Of a stretch of DNA of 64,000 nt, positions 36,664-45,103 are shown piece by piece. The stretch's first letter is position 1. Each line of letters begins with the position of its first letter. Source of the stretch: Pseudomonas anatoliensis (GTDB lineage: Bacteria; Pseudomonadota; Gammaproteobacteria; Pseudomonadales; Pseudomonadaceae); NCBI RefSeq assembly GCF_017976235.1, contig NZ_JACVHC010000004.1, positions 294,699 to 358,698 of the forward strand, read 5' to 3'. The position numbers and the translations under genes were made by a program. The notes below the pieces were generated by a model. It saw only the letters and a list, made by a program, of their open reading frames with translations, did no database searches and was not told the DNA's origin.

Positions 36664-37264
36664 AATAAACGTCCAGGGTGTCTATGGTGTGTTCGCGACC
36701 GACCACGCCAAAGCTGCCGGTGACCTCGATGTCACGCATGACGGGTGGGTAAACGTCGATTTCGTCGCCGTCATAAAGGGACACGGCAATGTTCAGATCG
36801 CCTTTGGTTTCGAGGCTGATAGCCAGCCCGGTCAGGTGCCGGGTGACGGGCTTGGCGTCGTCGATCAGGCGATCAAGCTCCTGATACATTTCCTCGGTGA
36901 TACCGGTGTCGAGAACGCCAACCTTCAGCGCGAAAGTGCCCGGCACACCCTCGGGCACCGTCTGGAACCACTCGACGATTTCGATCAGGTAGCCCAGCGG
37001 CTCGACCACGCGGCGCAATGCGCCGATGGTGCCCTTGTGCTTGTGGATGTAGAACGACGCCTTAATGGCCGCGCGCTTGGTCGCCTCACTCCACCGGTAA
37101 TCCCAGCGATCCACTGACCACGCCCACGCCAGATGCGGCAGCAGATGCACCGGACAGGTGTCGGGGTTGTAGAGGTCGCGCAGCGGGACAATCGTCTTTT
37201 CGAAAAACGCGGCCTCCATGGCCCGTTCCAGTTGCGTGCTATTAAGCGGCAGTAGACTTTTCAT
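36656..37264 (-). CDS. I: baseplate/tail protein I (P2 gpI)
   Basis: 202 residues: TQLERAMEAAFFEKTIVPLRDLYNP, LPHLAWAWSVDRWD and ATKRAAIKASFYIHKHKGTIGALRR are the conserved gpI blocks. Part of the wedge of the baseplate, located between gpJ and the fibre as in P2. Confidence 0.9.
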   Translation of the reverse strand: MKSLLPLNSTQLERAMEAAFFEKTIVPLRDLYNPDTCPVHLLPHLAWAWSVDRWDYRWSEATKRAAIKASFYIHKHKGTIGALRRVVEPLGYLIEIVEWFQTVPEGVPGTFALKVGVLDTGITEEMYQELDRLIDDAKPVTRHLTGLAISLETKGDLNIAVSLYDGDEIDVYPPVMRDIEVTGSFGVVGREHTIDTLDVYYD

Positions 37265-37265
37265 A

Positions 37266-38147
37266 TCAGCCCGCCAGCCTCACGTTGTAGCGCGTGCAGA
37301 ACGCCGCCTGAGCCTTGGTCGGGGCCAAGTCCTGCCACCCAACCAACTCAACCCGGGCAACGCCGGCGACGTGCAACTGAGCGTCAACAGCGGAGCGTGC
37401 GACCTCAACACCCAGCCGCTTGCGGGGATTGATCCAGCCGGCCAATCGGCTTTTCGCTTCGGCCAAACTGGCATCCACTTCCGGGCCGGCGCCGGTCATA
37501 TGCAAGATGGCGTCAATCTCGTAGCGGATCACCTGCGCACTCTGCACGGTCACCCGATCACCGACAGGGCGCACGTCATCGTCATTCAACGCAGCGGCCA
37601 CCGTCGCCAGCAGCTCCGGCGGTGCTTCCCCTTCCCCGTCCAGCCCCAGCACCGTTACCGTAACGTGACAAGGTTTCGGGCTTTCAGCCGTGGCATCCGC
37701 CACCAGCCCCGAGGCGTTACGCGCGTGCAGGATGTAGCTGTTACGCGGGCCGGCCGTGGTCAAGCCCTCATAGGCCAACTGGATGCGTTCGCGAAACGGC
37801 TCGTCTTCTTCCATGACCTTGGGCACCGGCGGCACCGCCAGCAGATCCTCGGACTGGATAACCAGACGCTTCAGATTGACGTTAGCCCCTAACTGATCGA
37901 GGTCACCGCGAATGGCGTGCGCGAGCAGTAGCGCCTTGCCGGCGTCATTGACCCGAGCGCGGTTGCCGACCTTGATATAAGCCCCGACCTCAAGCGTCTT
38001 GACCACTGGATCGCTTTCCAGCGCGGCCGTCCAGTTGCCCCCCATGTACCCGCGAAACACGCCCAGCCCATCCTGATAAACCTCTTCGAAGTCCAGAGGC
38101 TCCAACACGGTCGGTGCCGGCAACGACGACAGATCAACGGTACTCAT
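37266..38147 (-). CDS. J: baseplate protein J (P2 gpJ)
   Basis: 293 residues. VDLSSLPAPTVLEPLDFEEVY start, LEVGAYIKVGNRARVNDAGKA, PRNSYILHARNASGLVADA and the C-terminal VARVELVGWQDLAPTKAQAAF fit gpJ. It overlaps gpW by 4 bases and is followed by gpI. It is a wedge protein of the contractile baseplate. Confidence 0.9.
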   Translation of the reverse strand: MSTVDLSSLPAPTVLEPLDFEEVYQDGLGVFRGYMGGNWTAALESDPVVKTLEVGAYIKVGNRARVNDAGKALLLAHAIRGDLDQLGANVNLKRLVIQSEDLLAVPPVPKVMEEDEPFRERIQLAYEGLTTAGPRNSYILHARNASGLVADATAESPKPCHVTVTVLGLDGEGEAPPELLATVAAALNDDDVRPVGDRVTVQSAQVIRYEIDAILHMTGAGPEVDASLAEAKSRLAGWINPRKRLGVEVARSAVDAQLHVAGVARVELVGWQDLAPTKAQAAFCTRYNVRLAG

Positions 38148-38470
38148 GCGGCCACCTCCAACGTGACGCTGTCGCCCAGGTACTTCCCGACGATTTGCAT
38201 ATTGATTTGCCCGCCAATGACGGAAATGACGCGCACCTGATCCAGCTTCAAACGCGGCTCCCAGCGCCCTAGAGCGCGGGCGACTTCAGCCTGTACGGCG
38301 CTTTTCCAGCCCTCGTTAACGGGCAAATCGACAAACCGGCGCAGCTTGCTGCCGTATTCCATACGGTGCCGGCGACTGCCCAGCGGCGTGCCCAAGATGT
38401 CTGGGATGGATTGGCGCAAATGCTCGATGCCGGAAATGGGCTGGCCGGTGTGGCGATCCATTCCGATCAT
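38144..38470 (-). CDS. W: baseplate protein W (P2 gpW / T4 gp25-like)
   Basis: 108 residues: HLRQSIPDILGTPLGSRRHRMEYGSKL is the gp25 signature and the rest forms the small lysozyme-like wedge fold. An alternative start is ATG 38461. The order V, hypothetical, W, J, I is that of P2 with one insertion. Confidence 0.88.
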   Translation of the reverse strand: MIGMDRHTGQPISGIEHLRQSIPDILGTPLGSRRHRMEYGSKLRRFVDLPVNEGWKSAVQAEVARALGRWEPRLKLDQVRVISVIGGQINMQIVGKYLGDSVTLEVAA

Positions 38471-38474
38471 TTGA

Positions 38475-38753
38475 TTACTCCTGCAATTGCTCCAGGTCTG
38501 GATGCGCCTTCAAAAACGCATATTGATCATCACCACATGCGGCAACACGACCAGCGACAACAGCAAGCGTGCCGCCGCCGGGCATAATCAAGGTGCGCGA
38601 GGTGAAAACCTTGTCGCGAAAAACGCGCGGTGGTCCGATGGGTTCAACCGCGTCAGCAGTAGCAGGAAAACCCAGCGGCGCCGGTTTCAATCCCGAAACA
38701 GCAATGGCTTCGGATACCCCGGCGGAATCGCCATCAGTTCTAGACTTACTCAT
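38475..38753 (-). CDS. small hypothetical protein in the baseplate operon
   Basis: About 92 residues. SGLKPAPLGFPATADAVEPIG, SRTLIMPGGGTLAVVAGRVAACGDDQYAFLK; no domain recognised. It lies between gpV and gpW. A terminator-like hairpin and a TCTGGAG ribosome-binding site precede the ATG at 38753. Probably a structural or assembly accessory, by position. Confidence 0.65.
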   Translation of the reverse strand: MSKSRTDGDSAGVSEAIAVSGLKPAPLGFPATADAVEPIGPPRVFRDKVFTSRTLIMPGGGTLAVVAGRVAACGDDQYAFLKAHPDLEQLQE

Positions 38754-38770
38754 AAGGCACACTCCAGATA

Positions 38771-38797
38771 CGAAAAAACCCGCACTGGGCGGGCTGT
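38771..38797 (-). terminator. hairpin with T-run between gpV and the small baseplate-operon gene
   Basis: On the minus strand CCCGCC-CAGT-GCGGGTTTTTTC, then GTATCTGGAG and the next ATG. Same module as before the capsid and sheath genes. Confidence 0.65.
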
Positions 38798-38809
38798 GGT
38801 GGTTTGAAA

Positions 38810-39376
38810 TTAATGCGTGTGGTGATTGCTGTTGCCGGTGGCATCAATGATTGCGCCGGCGCTGGTGATGCCCTTGGTGACGTGCAGCGCGCCGTCGATC
38901 ATCACCGCCGCTTTCAGATTGATGTTGCCGGTGGTTACGTTCACGGCGGCATCGGTAACAACCGCTTCCGTGCTGGCCACTTTGATGGTCACCGTACCGC
39001 TCGGCAGGGTGATGCTGTAGCTCTTGGCCTGCCAGTCGTAGATCAGCGAGCCGCCATCATCGAAGCGCCAAACCTCGACGTGGTCGCGGTTGTCCGGCGG
39101 AGGTCCGGCATTCCCATACAAGCCCGGGACAAACGTGCCTTGTGACACGTCACCACTGGGACTGATCAAACTGCCCTGCTCGCCCATGGACGGCGCCCGC
39201 CAATGCCTGGCCTTTCCCGCCGCGATGCTGTGCCAGCGCACCCAGGCGCTGGTCCACTCACCATCAGATACCCTGCACACTGGCGGCGATGCGGACAGAT
39301 CTACCGCGACCACGTAGCAAGCCTTTACCGCCCCCGCAATCATGCGGTCGTGCTGGGCACTCGCGTAGCTACTCAC
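38810..39376 (-). CDS. V: baseplate spike protein V (P2 gpV)
   Basis: 188 residues: AVDLSASPPVCRVSDGEWTSAWVRW and APSMGEQGSLISPSGDVSQGTFVPGLYGN form the OB-fold base. A beta-helical part follows (AVNVTTGNINLKAAVMIDGALHV) and the protein ends NHHTH, the His-rich metal-binding tip expected for the piercing apex of the spike. Confidence 0.9.
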   Translation of the reverse strand: MSSYASAQHDRMIAGAVKACYVVAVDLSASPPVCRVSDGEWTSAWVRWHSIAAGKARHWRAPSMGEQGSLISPSGDVSQGTFVPGLYGNAGPPPDNRDHVEVWRFDDGGSLIYDWQAKSYSITLPSGTVTIKVASTEAVVTDAAVNVTTGNINLKAAVMIDGALHVTKGITSAGAIIDATGNSNHHTH

Positions 39377-39888
39377 ACATCCTCCGCAGGTACAAAATCC
39401 TCTTTGACGTCGTTGTTGAATCCAATGAGCAACATGCCCGGCGGCTCGTCAGGCCAGAGCCATTCCTCCGGGCCTAGATAGACTTGCTGAGTCCACTCCA
39501 CCAGCCACACGGTGTATCCATCCAGGTGCGGCTGGGTCCAGTCCTGCAGCGATTGCACAAACTCGGCGGGTTCAACTGCCAACCCCCACGTCTGCGCACG
39601 CAGAAGCACCGCCAACTGGGTCGCCAATTGCACGGCCTGTTGATGATGGTGCGGCTTGATCGGGTCAACAATGATCCGAGCCTCGAACTTGCAGACCAGC
39701 GAGGTTTCGCCAGTGCCGATATCGGTACCCGGCTCGATCTCGGCCACCTCCAGAAATACCGCTGGCAACAACACGCGATCCTTAATGTCTGGCCAGGCTG
39801 TGACGGCCTGCACGCCAGGAAGGTGAGCGCGCAGATACTGTTCTACCGCCCGATAAAGCTGGTCCAGGCTGAACGGTTCGTCAGACAT
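39373..39888 (-). CDS. phage hypothetical protein, possible tail completion
   Basis: About 171 residues. SLDQLYRAVEQYLRAHLPGVQAV, VLLPAVFLEVAEIEPGTD and KFEARIIVDPIKPHHHQQAVQLATQLAVLL. I do not recognise a named family with certainty; position between GpZ-like and gpV and the general fold suggest a tail terminator/completion role. ATG 39888 overlaps the end of the GpZ-like gene and its stop overlaps the gpV start by 4 bases. Confidence 0.65.
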   Translation of the reverse strand: MSDEPFSLDQLYRAVEQYLRAHLPGVQAVTAWPDIKDRVLLPAVFLEVAEIEPGTDIGTGETSLVCKFEARIIVDPIKPHHHQQAVQLATQLAVLLRAQTWGLAVEPAEFVQSLQDWTQPHLDGYTVWLVEWTQQVYLGPEEWLWPDEPPGMLLIGFNNDVKEDFVPAEDV

Positions 39889-40546
39889 TGCCGATCCTCT
39901 TAAGGTATTTCTGCAGCTCAAAGTTGAGTTCCTGCTTGAGAATCTCCAGCAGACGCTCATCGGCCTTTTTGACCCAACTGTCGAAATGCGGTCGGGCCTG
40001 CTCCAGCGACACTTTGGCTTTGGCCAGCGGGAAACGACTGCCGTGTTCGGCGACCCAGCCCGAACTCGCCCCGCGACCGGGAGAGACCGTGCTGTCCGGG
40101 TAATCGTCCCCGTTGAAATGCTTGCTGGCTGTGCGGATCCAGATGTCGGGTTTGTTGCCGTAGACCTTCTTGAGGAAAGCCCCTTGGTAACGCCGCCCCG
40201 CCACCGACACACCGCTGCCGGTTTGCCGCGCCCGGCCGATCCGACTGGATTCGATGGCGTTCAACCCGAACCACAGTTTGCCGCTCGCAGCACCACCGGA
40301 AACCGGATAGCTGCGCAACCGCTGACGCACCGCTGCAACAGCAATGCGCTCTGACCGGCTGACGGCTCGGGCGATGTGCGTGCGCAACCAGCCCAACGTC
40401 TTGTTGATTGCGCGCCGATGCGCCGCAGCCGCCGCTTTCGGCACCACCTTGGCAAAGTTCTGGAACGCCTGAAAATCTGCGGCCGAGGACTGGATAGAAA
40501 TCATCCCGCCCCCGGCCGAGGGTTTGAAATAGCTGCCGACACTCAT
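39881..40546 (-). CDS. minor tail protein Z-like
   Basis: 221 residues, basic. FQNFAKVVPKAAAAAHRRAINKTLGWLRTHIARAVS and YQGAFLKKVYGNKPDIWIRTAS match the GpZ group of minor tail proteins of lambda-like phages. It lies directly after the head-tail joining gene with a 4-base overlap. Probably acts at the head-tail interface. Confidence 0.78.
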   Translation of the reverse strand: MSVGSYFKPSAGGGMISIQSSAADFQAFQNFAKVVPKAAAAAHRRAINKTLGWLRTHIARAVSRSERIAVAAVRQRLRSYPVSGGAASGKLWFGLNAIESSRIGRARQTGSGVSVAGRRYQGAFLKKVYGNKPDIWIRTASKHFNGDDYPDSTVSPGRGASSGWVAEHGSRFPLAKAKVSLEQARPHFDSWVKKADERLLEILKQELNFELQKYLKRIGNV

Positions 40547-40863
40547 GGCCGCAACCTCAGAATCAGGGCGACCAGTCCGTCGCCGCTCGGTTCGAGCTGG
40601 ATCAAGTCGTAGTCACCGCCGCCATCCAGAGCAGGCAGGTCAACGCTGACCAGCATGCCCTGTTCCAGACCTTGCGAATCGCTGACGCGGATCTCGAAGC
40701 GCGGCTCGCGCAACCCGGTGTTGAGCTTGCCGAACTTGGGTTGCAGCCAGGGCGCGGCAAACATGCCGAACACTGGCTCTTCGCGACCCTCGATCCGCGC
40801 GGTGTCGCCCAGCGTTTCGAACACCACCGCGTCAACCTCGGCGATCAGATCGCGAAAGCCCAT
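40543..40863 (-). CDS. head-tail joining protein (lambda FII-like)
   Basis: About 106 residues. FRDLIAEVDAVVFETLGDTARIEG start and EPRFEIRVSDSQGLEQGMLVSVD are typical of the small beta-barrel joining proteins that plug head to tail. ATG 40863 is chosen; it lies 2 bases before the capsid stop. Confidence 0.8.
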   Translation of the reverse strand: MGFRDLIAEVDAVVFETLGDTARIEGREEPVFGMFAAPWLQPKFGKLNTGLREPRFEIRVSDSQGLEQGMLVSVDLPALDGGGDYDLIQLEPSGDGLVALILRLRP

Positions 40864-40865
40864 GG

Positions 40866-41861
40866 TCAGAGTTCCAACAGGATCTGGGCGCGCGGTCGAG
40901 TGCACATGTGCAGTGGGTTGGACTGGGCTTCACCGGCCATCCCTTTGTTCATCGGCAACGGCTCGATCATGCTGTAGTACGGGATGCCCTGCGTGTTGAC
41001 CGTTTCCATGTAGTCCGCCGGCGCGAACACCGAGATGTACAGATCGGGCACGCCTTCAGGCACCAGCAGCGCCTTGTCGTCGTGGACGAAAGACACACCG
41101 GCGACCTTGCCACGGTAACGCTCCCAGATGATGCCGCCGAACTCGAAGCTTTCACGAGCATCACCGCGCAGGGCTGCTGCCTGCTGGCTGTTGAGGTAGG
41201 TCTCTTTGACCGACTTGTGAACAATCAGCTTGTTCCAGAAGTTCTTGCCGCAGAAAGCGCGCGAACCGGTGCTGGTCACGCTGCCCAGCGCATCCTCCTG
41301 CATGTCCAGAGCCTCACCGCACATGACCCGCAGCTCGGTATCGGCCTTAGTCAGCCCCATGGACATCTTCTGACGCTGCACACCGAAGCGCTCATACAAG
41401 TCCAGCAACACCGTCGAACCATCAGCGTCGAGGATCTGGCCGTTGAGTGCGCCCATGCGCTGGAACTCATGCGTGGCGTCCAACTGACGACGCGCCTTAG
41501 CCAGACGCGCATTGACCACGTCCTGCACCGCCTGCAGCTCGGTGCGAGTACCGAAGGCGCGGATGCCTTGGATCTCATCCGCCTTGATCGTGAAACGCTC
41601 CGGCAGGTGCACGGTGTTGAACGGGATCAGGTTGCGCTTGCTCGCAGCAACCACCAGGCCAGAACCACCGCGCTCACCGGCCGGCACCAGTGCCAGGGTG
41701 TCACCGTCCTTTTCAATCTGCACGGTCAGCGAGGTAATGCCTTCCTCGCGGAACAGACCCAAGGCGCTGATGCGGCCCGGCAGGTAGGGTTGATCATTGA
41801 GTGCAGCGGTCAGCGAGGTAACGGTAAACGCTTCGTCGTCAAAAATGGCGATATCGGCCAT
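40866..41861 (-). CDS. E: major capsid protein (lambda gpE family)
   Basis: About 331 residues. IAIFDDEAFTVTSLTAALNDQPYLPGRISALGLF is the classical gpE start; FNTVHLPERFTIKADEIQGIRAFG and VPEGVPDLYISVFAPADYMETVNTQG are further family blocks. It builds the T=7 shell and needs gpD-like decoration. ATG 41861 follows TCTGGAG; a terminator hairpin just upstream. Confidence 0.92.
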   Translation of the reverse strand: MADIAIFDDEAFTVTSLTAALNDQPYLPGRISALGLFREEGITSLTVQIEKDGDTLALVPAGERGGSGLVVAASKRNLIPFNTVHLPERFTIKADEIQGIRAFGTRTELQAVQDVVNARLAKARRQLDATHEFQRMGALNGQILDADGSTVLLDLYERFGVQRQKMSMGLTKADTELRVMCGEALDMQEDALGSVTSTGSRAFCGKNFWNKLIVHKSVKETYLNSQQAAALRGDARESFEFGGIIWERYRGKVAGVSFVHDDKALLVPEGVPDLYISVFAPADYMETVNTQGIPYYSMIEPLPMNKGMAGEAQSNPLHMCTRPRAQILLEL

Positions 41862-41879
41862 GGGTACTCTCCAGAAACG

Positions 41880-41902
41880 AAAAATCCCGCACGCGGCGGG
41901 AT
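41880..41902 (-). terminator. hairpin with T-run upstream of the capsid gene
   Basis: On the minus strand TCCCGCC-GCGT-GCGGGATTTTTC, followed directly by GTTTCTGGAG and the capsid ATG. Confidence 0.65.
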
Positions 41903-41922
41903 GCATACAAAAAAGGATCGAC

Positions 41923-42267
41923 TTAGCGGACGATCACGAAATGCGCGGCAAGTGCTTTCTCGGCGGCCAGATCGAGGCCGGTCAAATGCGCTTCACTGAC
42001 CTCGGCCAACCGCACCACGGCGCGACCGCGACGCACCACATCGGATTCGCCCAGCGGGCCGTAAAGAATGGCGACAGCGTTTTCGGTGCCGTCCTCAGCC
42101 GTTGGGTTGTACGGTGCGAATTCGCCGGAGGCGGTCACCAGTCCGAGGACTTGTCCCGGCCACAACGCTGGACCGGCCGCGACGTTGATCGCTTCACGCG
42201 AAATATTGCCGGCGCCTTCGGACAGCAGGAATTCACCCGCGTGCATCGGTTCCTGTTTGATGGTCAT
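41923..42267 (-). CDS. D: head decoration protein D
   Basis: About 114 residues: GEFLLSEGAGNISREAINVAAGP..LWPGQVLGLV and NAVAILYGPLGESDVVRRGRAVVRLAEV are lambda gpD-like. It stabilises the expanded capsid. Its start overlaps the protease stop by 4 bases. Confidence 0.88.
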   Translation of the reverse strand: MTIKQEPMHAGEFLLSEGAGNISREAINVAAGPALWPGQVLGLVTASGEFAPYNPTAEDGTENAVAILYGPLGESDVVRRGRAVVRLAEVSEAHLTGLDLAAEKALAAHFVIVR

Positions 42268-43418
42268 GCTCTTGCTCCTTTCGCGCTTTGCGCGGTTCCA
42301 GTTTGGGCCGCTTGGCGAGCAGCCCAAATCAAGTTGGGGTCAGGTTGTTTGGCCAGCACCTTGGGCGCCAGGTCGTCCGCCAGCGGCAGACTGTTGTCGA
42401 TTTCGAAGCCCTTACCGCTGGTGACAATCTTGTCGAACAGACGCGCCCGCACCGCCGCCTCGTCCAGACCTGCCGCGACATACTCGGCGCTGAATTCCGG
42501 CAACCGCGCGGCCACGCAGAGGTCGTTTACCGCCTTGGCGCGTGCCAGACCGGCTAAAACGACCTCTTCGCTTTCAAGCTGGGTGGACTTAAGCAGCGGC
42601 TCGACCAGGTTGCTGATGCCCGCCGCCGTGCAGCGCTGAGTGACCATCAATGCCAACTTGGCCGAATCGACGACAGGCGGCACCAGCGGCGGTTCGACAG
42701 GATCAAGATCCGGATCCGCTTCAGGTGGCTCGTCGAGCTGGGCCAGCAAATCAGCCGGTGCATGCTGGAATCGTTGCAGCACCGCGCCTTGACCGAGGCA
42801 CGCTTTGACTTTGATGCCGTCGCCGACTTCGTCAGCCAGACCGAGGGCCAATGCTTCATTGGCAGTCAGCCAGGTTTCTGCATTAACCATTCGCCGCAGT
42901 TCTGCGTCGTCAATGTTGGGCGCCTTGGCCTTATAGGCCGCAATGATCGCCTCCAAGGTTTGATCCAGCACATCAGCGACCCGGCGAAAGTCCTCAGCGT
43001 CCCCGCCTGTATAGGTGTAGGGGTTATGAATCATCAACATGGCGTTCGCCGCGATGACTACGCGGTGTGCACCGCACACGGCAACGCTGGCCGCACTCGC
43101 TGCCAGTGCATCAATGCGACCAGTGCAGCGCTCGCCCAGCCGCGACAGCGCGTTGTGCATGGCCAGACCATCGAACAAATCGCCGCCGATGCTGTTGAAC
43201 GCGGCCACCACTGGTGAAACGCCGTCATCCATGGCGCGCAGATCCTGCACGAACTGATTAGCAGTGATGCCCCACGCGCCGATCTCGCCATAGACGAAAA
43301 CTTCGATAACTCGATCGGCCGCTTCGCCGCTGGCATCAACGGCATACCAGGTCTTGTCCTTTACCTCGACGCGTTTGCCGGCGCGGTTGTAAATACGCGG
43401 TTTCGCAGTTTTGCTCAT
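42264..43418 (-). CDS. ClpP-like head maturation protease / scaffold
   Basis: 384 residues. The N-terminal half is a ClpP/S49-type protease: VFVYGEIGAWGITANQFVQDL, NSIGGDLFDGLAMHNAL, DALAASAASVAVCGA with the nucleophile Ser, and MLMIHNPYTYTGG with the His. The C-terminal half is charged and helical, probably a scaffold fused to the protease as in lambda gpC/Nu3. It lies between portal and decoration protein. Confidence 0.88.
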   Translation of the reverse strand: MSKTAKPRIYNRAGKRVEVKDKTWYAVDASGEAADRVIEVFVYGEIGAWGITANQFVQDLRAMDDGVSPVVAAFNSIGGDLFDGLAMHNALSRLGERCTGRIDALAASAASVAVCGAHRVVIAANAMLMIHNPYTYTGGDAEDFRRVADVLDQTLEAIIAAYKAKAPNIDDAELRRMVNAETWLTANEALALGLADEVGDGIKVKACLGQGAVLQRFQHAPADLLAQLDEPPEADPDLDPVEPPLVPPVVDSAKLALMVTQRCTAAGISNLVEPLLKSTQLESEEVVLAGLARAKAVNDLCVAARLPEFSAEYVAAGLDEAAVRARLFDKIVTSGKGFEIDNSLPLADDLAPKVLAKQPDPNLIWAARQAAQTGTAQSAKGARA

Positions 43419-44896
43419 GGTTGCTCCTTGTCGTCGGTGTCTTCGACGGCATCAAGGGTGTTGTAGTTGAGGCCCAATGCGGTGGCGCGCGCCAGATCGG
43501 CGGCATTTTCCAGATCGACCGTTTCGGCGTCGTAGCCAGTACGCAAGACCATCTCGCTGCGCGACGAAAACCCGGCCTGCACTTCCATCCGCCGCGCCTG
43601 CACATCCTGCACCGGCTGGATGTAGGCCCAGCCTTGTGGCACCCAGCGAGTGCGCAGGTACTGGCGGCGCTTCTGCGCGTAATCGTCCAGCACCAGAACA
43701 CCCGACAGCACCGCCATGTCCATCCACGCGGCCCGTACCGGGCGGCAGAGCTGATGCACGTACACGCTAAATTGCAGTTGCTCCAGGCGGCGCCGGAACT
43801 CGTTGAGCACTACCCGCAGGGCTCGGTCGTTGATCCCGCGCATGTCGCCGGTGAGGATTTCGTAAGGCGTGCCCGATCCCGCTGCTGCAGCCATCAACTG
43901 CTGACGCATGAAGTCCGGGTAGTTATTGCCGGCGTCTGGCGGTTTGGAAAACTCAACCTCTTCGCCCGCGCCAAGCTCCTGCATGGTGCCGGGCTCGAGC
44001 GCGACCATGGGGGTGAAATCGTCACGGTCCAGATCAAGCAATTGGCCGGTGACCGGATCGCGTGGAACCGGTCCCGATTCCGGCGCCGGGCGCTTGATGA
44101 AACCGGCGAACAGGTTGGCCACCTCTTGGCGGAACAACACCGCGTCGTCGTAGTTGTCCAGACTGCGCAGGCGCTTAAGCACCGGCGACAATCGCGGCAC
44201 ACCGCGCAACTGGCCAGGTTCGACCGGTTCGAAGATGTGCAGCACCTGCGCGGCCGGGATTCGCACTAGCTGGTTGTAACCGGCGTTCAACGAGGCCGAG
44301 TCACGCGGATGCGACATGTACATCCAATACGCTACCCGCTTGCCGCCGGGCGTGAACTCGATGCCGGCGCGGATGATGTTGCCGTTCTTGGTGCTCTCGA
44401 ATTTGTCGTGCGGCACAAACTCCGGCGCCAGAATCTGCAACTGCAGCGGAACCGCCAAGCCTTCATCCCGACTGCGAGGACGCAAGCGAATAAAGCATTC
44501 ACCCGATGTTTCCACCGTGCGCGCCACCAGCGCCTGCTGGCCGTAAAAGTCGGTGCGGTCATCCGCATCAGACTCATCAACCCAATCGCCCCACAGCTCT
44601 TGCAGCAGCTTGCGCAACGCATCATCGTCGGTTGTCGGCCTAGGCGTGATGCCGGTGCCGATCAAGTTGCTGACGCGCTTGTCGATCACGTTGAAGGCAT
44701 ACGGGTCATTACGAACCGCTGCCCGGGAGCGCGAGCGCAAATTGCGCAGTGCCGGGGTGTTGATGCTGTTGATCCCGTTGTCGGGTGCATCCCAGCCAGT
44801 GGATCGGCGGCCCTCACCAGCGCCTTCGTAACTGGCTTTGATGTTGGACGGCAGCACAAATCCGTTACGGGTCAGCGTCGGAAAATGGCGGGCCAT
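43415..44896 (-). CDS. B: portal protein (lambda gpB family)
   Basis: 493 residues. WDAPDNGINSINTPALRNLRSRSRAAVRNDPYAFN and RVSNLIGTGITPRP are hallmark lambda-type portal blocks; LRSLDNYDDAVLFRQEVANLFAGFI and GDMRGINDRALRVVLNEFRR follow. It forms the dodecameric DNA channel at one vertex. It overlaps gpW by one base and the protease by 4. Confidence 0.92.
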   Translation of the reverse strand: MARHFPTLTRNGFVLPSNIKASYEGAGEGRRSTGWDAPDNGINSINTPALRNLRSRSRAAVRNDPYAFNVIDKRVSNLIGTGITPRPTTDDDALRKLLQELWGDWVDESDADDRTDFYGQQALVARTVETSGECFIRLRPRSRDEGLAVPLQLQILAPEFVPHDKFESTKNGNIIRAGIEFTPGGKRVAYWMYMSHPRDSASLNAGYNQLVRIPAAQVLHIFEPVEPGQLRGVPRLSPVLKRLRSLDNYDDAVLFRQEVANLFAGFIKRPAPESGPVPRDPVTGQLLDLDRDDFTPMVALEPGTMQELGAGEEVEFSKPPDAGNNYPDFMRQQLMAAAAGSGTPYEILTGDMRGINDRALRVVLNEFRRRLEQLQFSVYVHQLCRPVRAAWMDMAVLSGVLVLDDYAQKRRQYLRTRWVPQGWAYIQPVQDVQARRMEVQAGFSSRSEMVLRTGYDAETVDLENAADLARATALGLNYNTLDAVEDTDDKEQP

Positions 44897-45102
44897 CAGA
44901 TCCCCTTCCCTGCGTGGTACAGCCGGACCACGCGCGAACGTGGCCCGGCGGCGCTGGCCAGCGACGAGCGTATTTCTTCGCGCGCCTTCAGCAGCTCATC
45001 GACCGTGCGGTATTCCACGGTACGGTCGGTGTAGCGCACAGTTTTTTCACCGCGAGCAATGGCCGCCTCAACCGCGTCGAGGTGCTTTTTCGTAAATGAC
45101 AT
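44896..45102 (-). CDS. head-tail connector gpW-like protein
   Basis: 68 residues: LDAVEAAIARGEKTVRYTDRTVEYRTVDELL is the gpW fold (two helices around a short beta hairpin). In lambda gpW closes the filled head before tail joining. It sits between terminase and portal as in lambda. Confidence 0.85.
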   Translation of the reverse strand: MSFTKKHLDAVEAAIARGEKTVRYTDRTVEYRTVDELLKAREEIRSSLASAAGPRSRVVRLYHAGKGI

Positions 45103-45103
45103 A

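Noticed and set aside
40908..41999. 363-codon plus-strand ORF opposite the capsid gene
   Set aside because: Antisense shadow of a clear gpE capsid gene.
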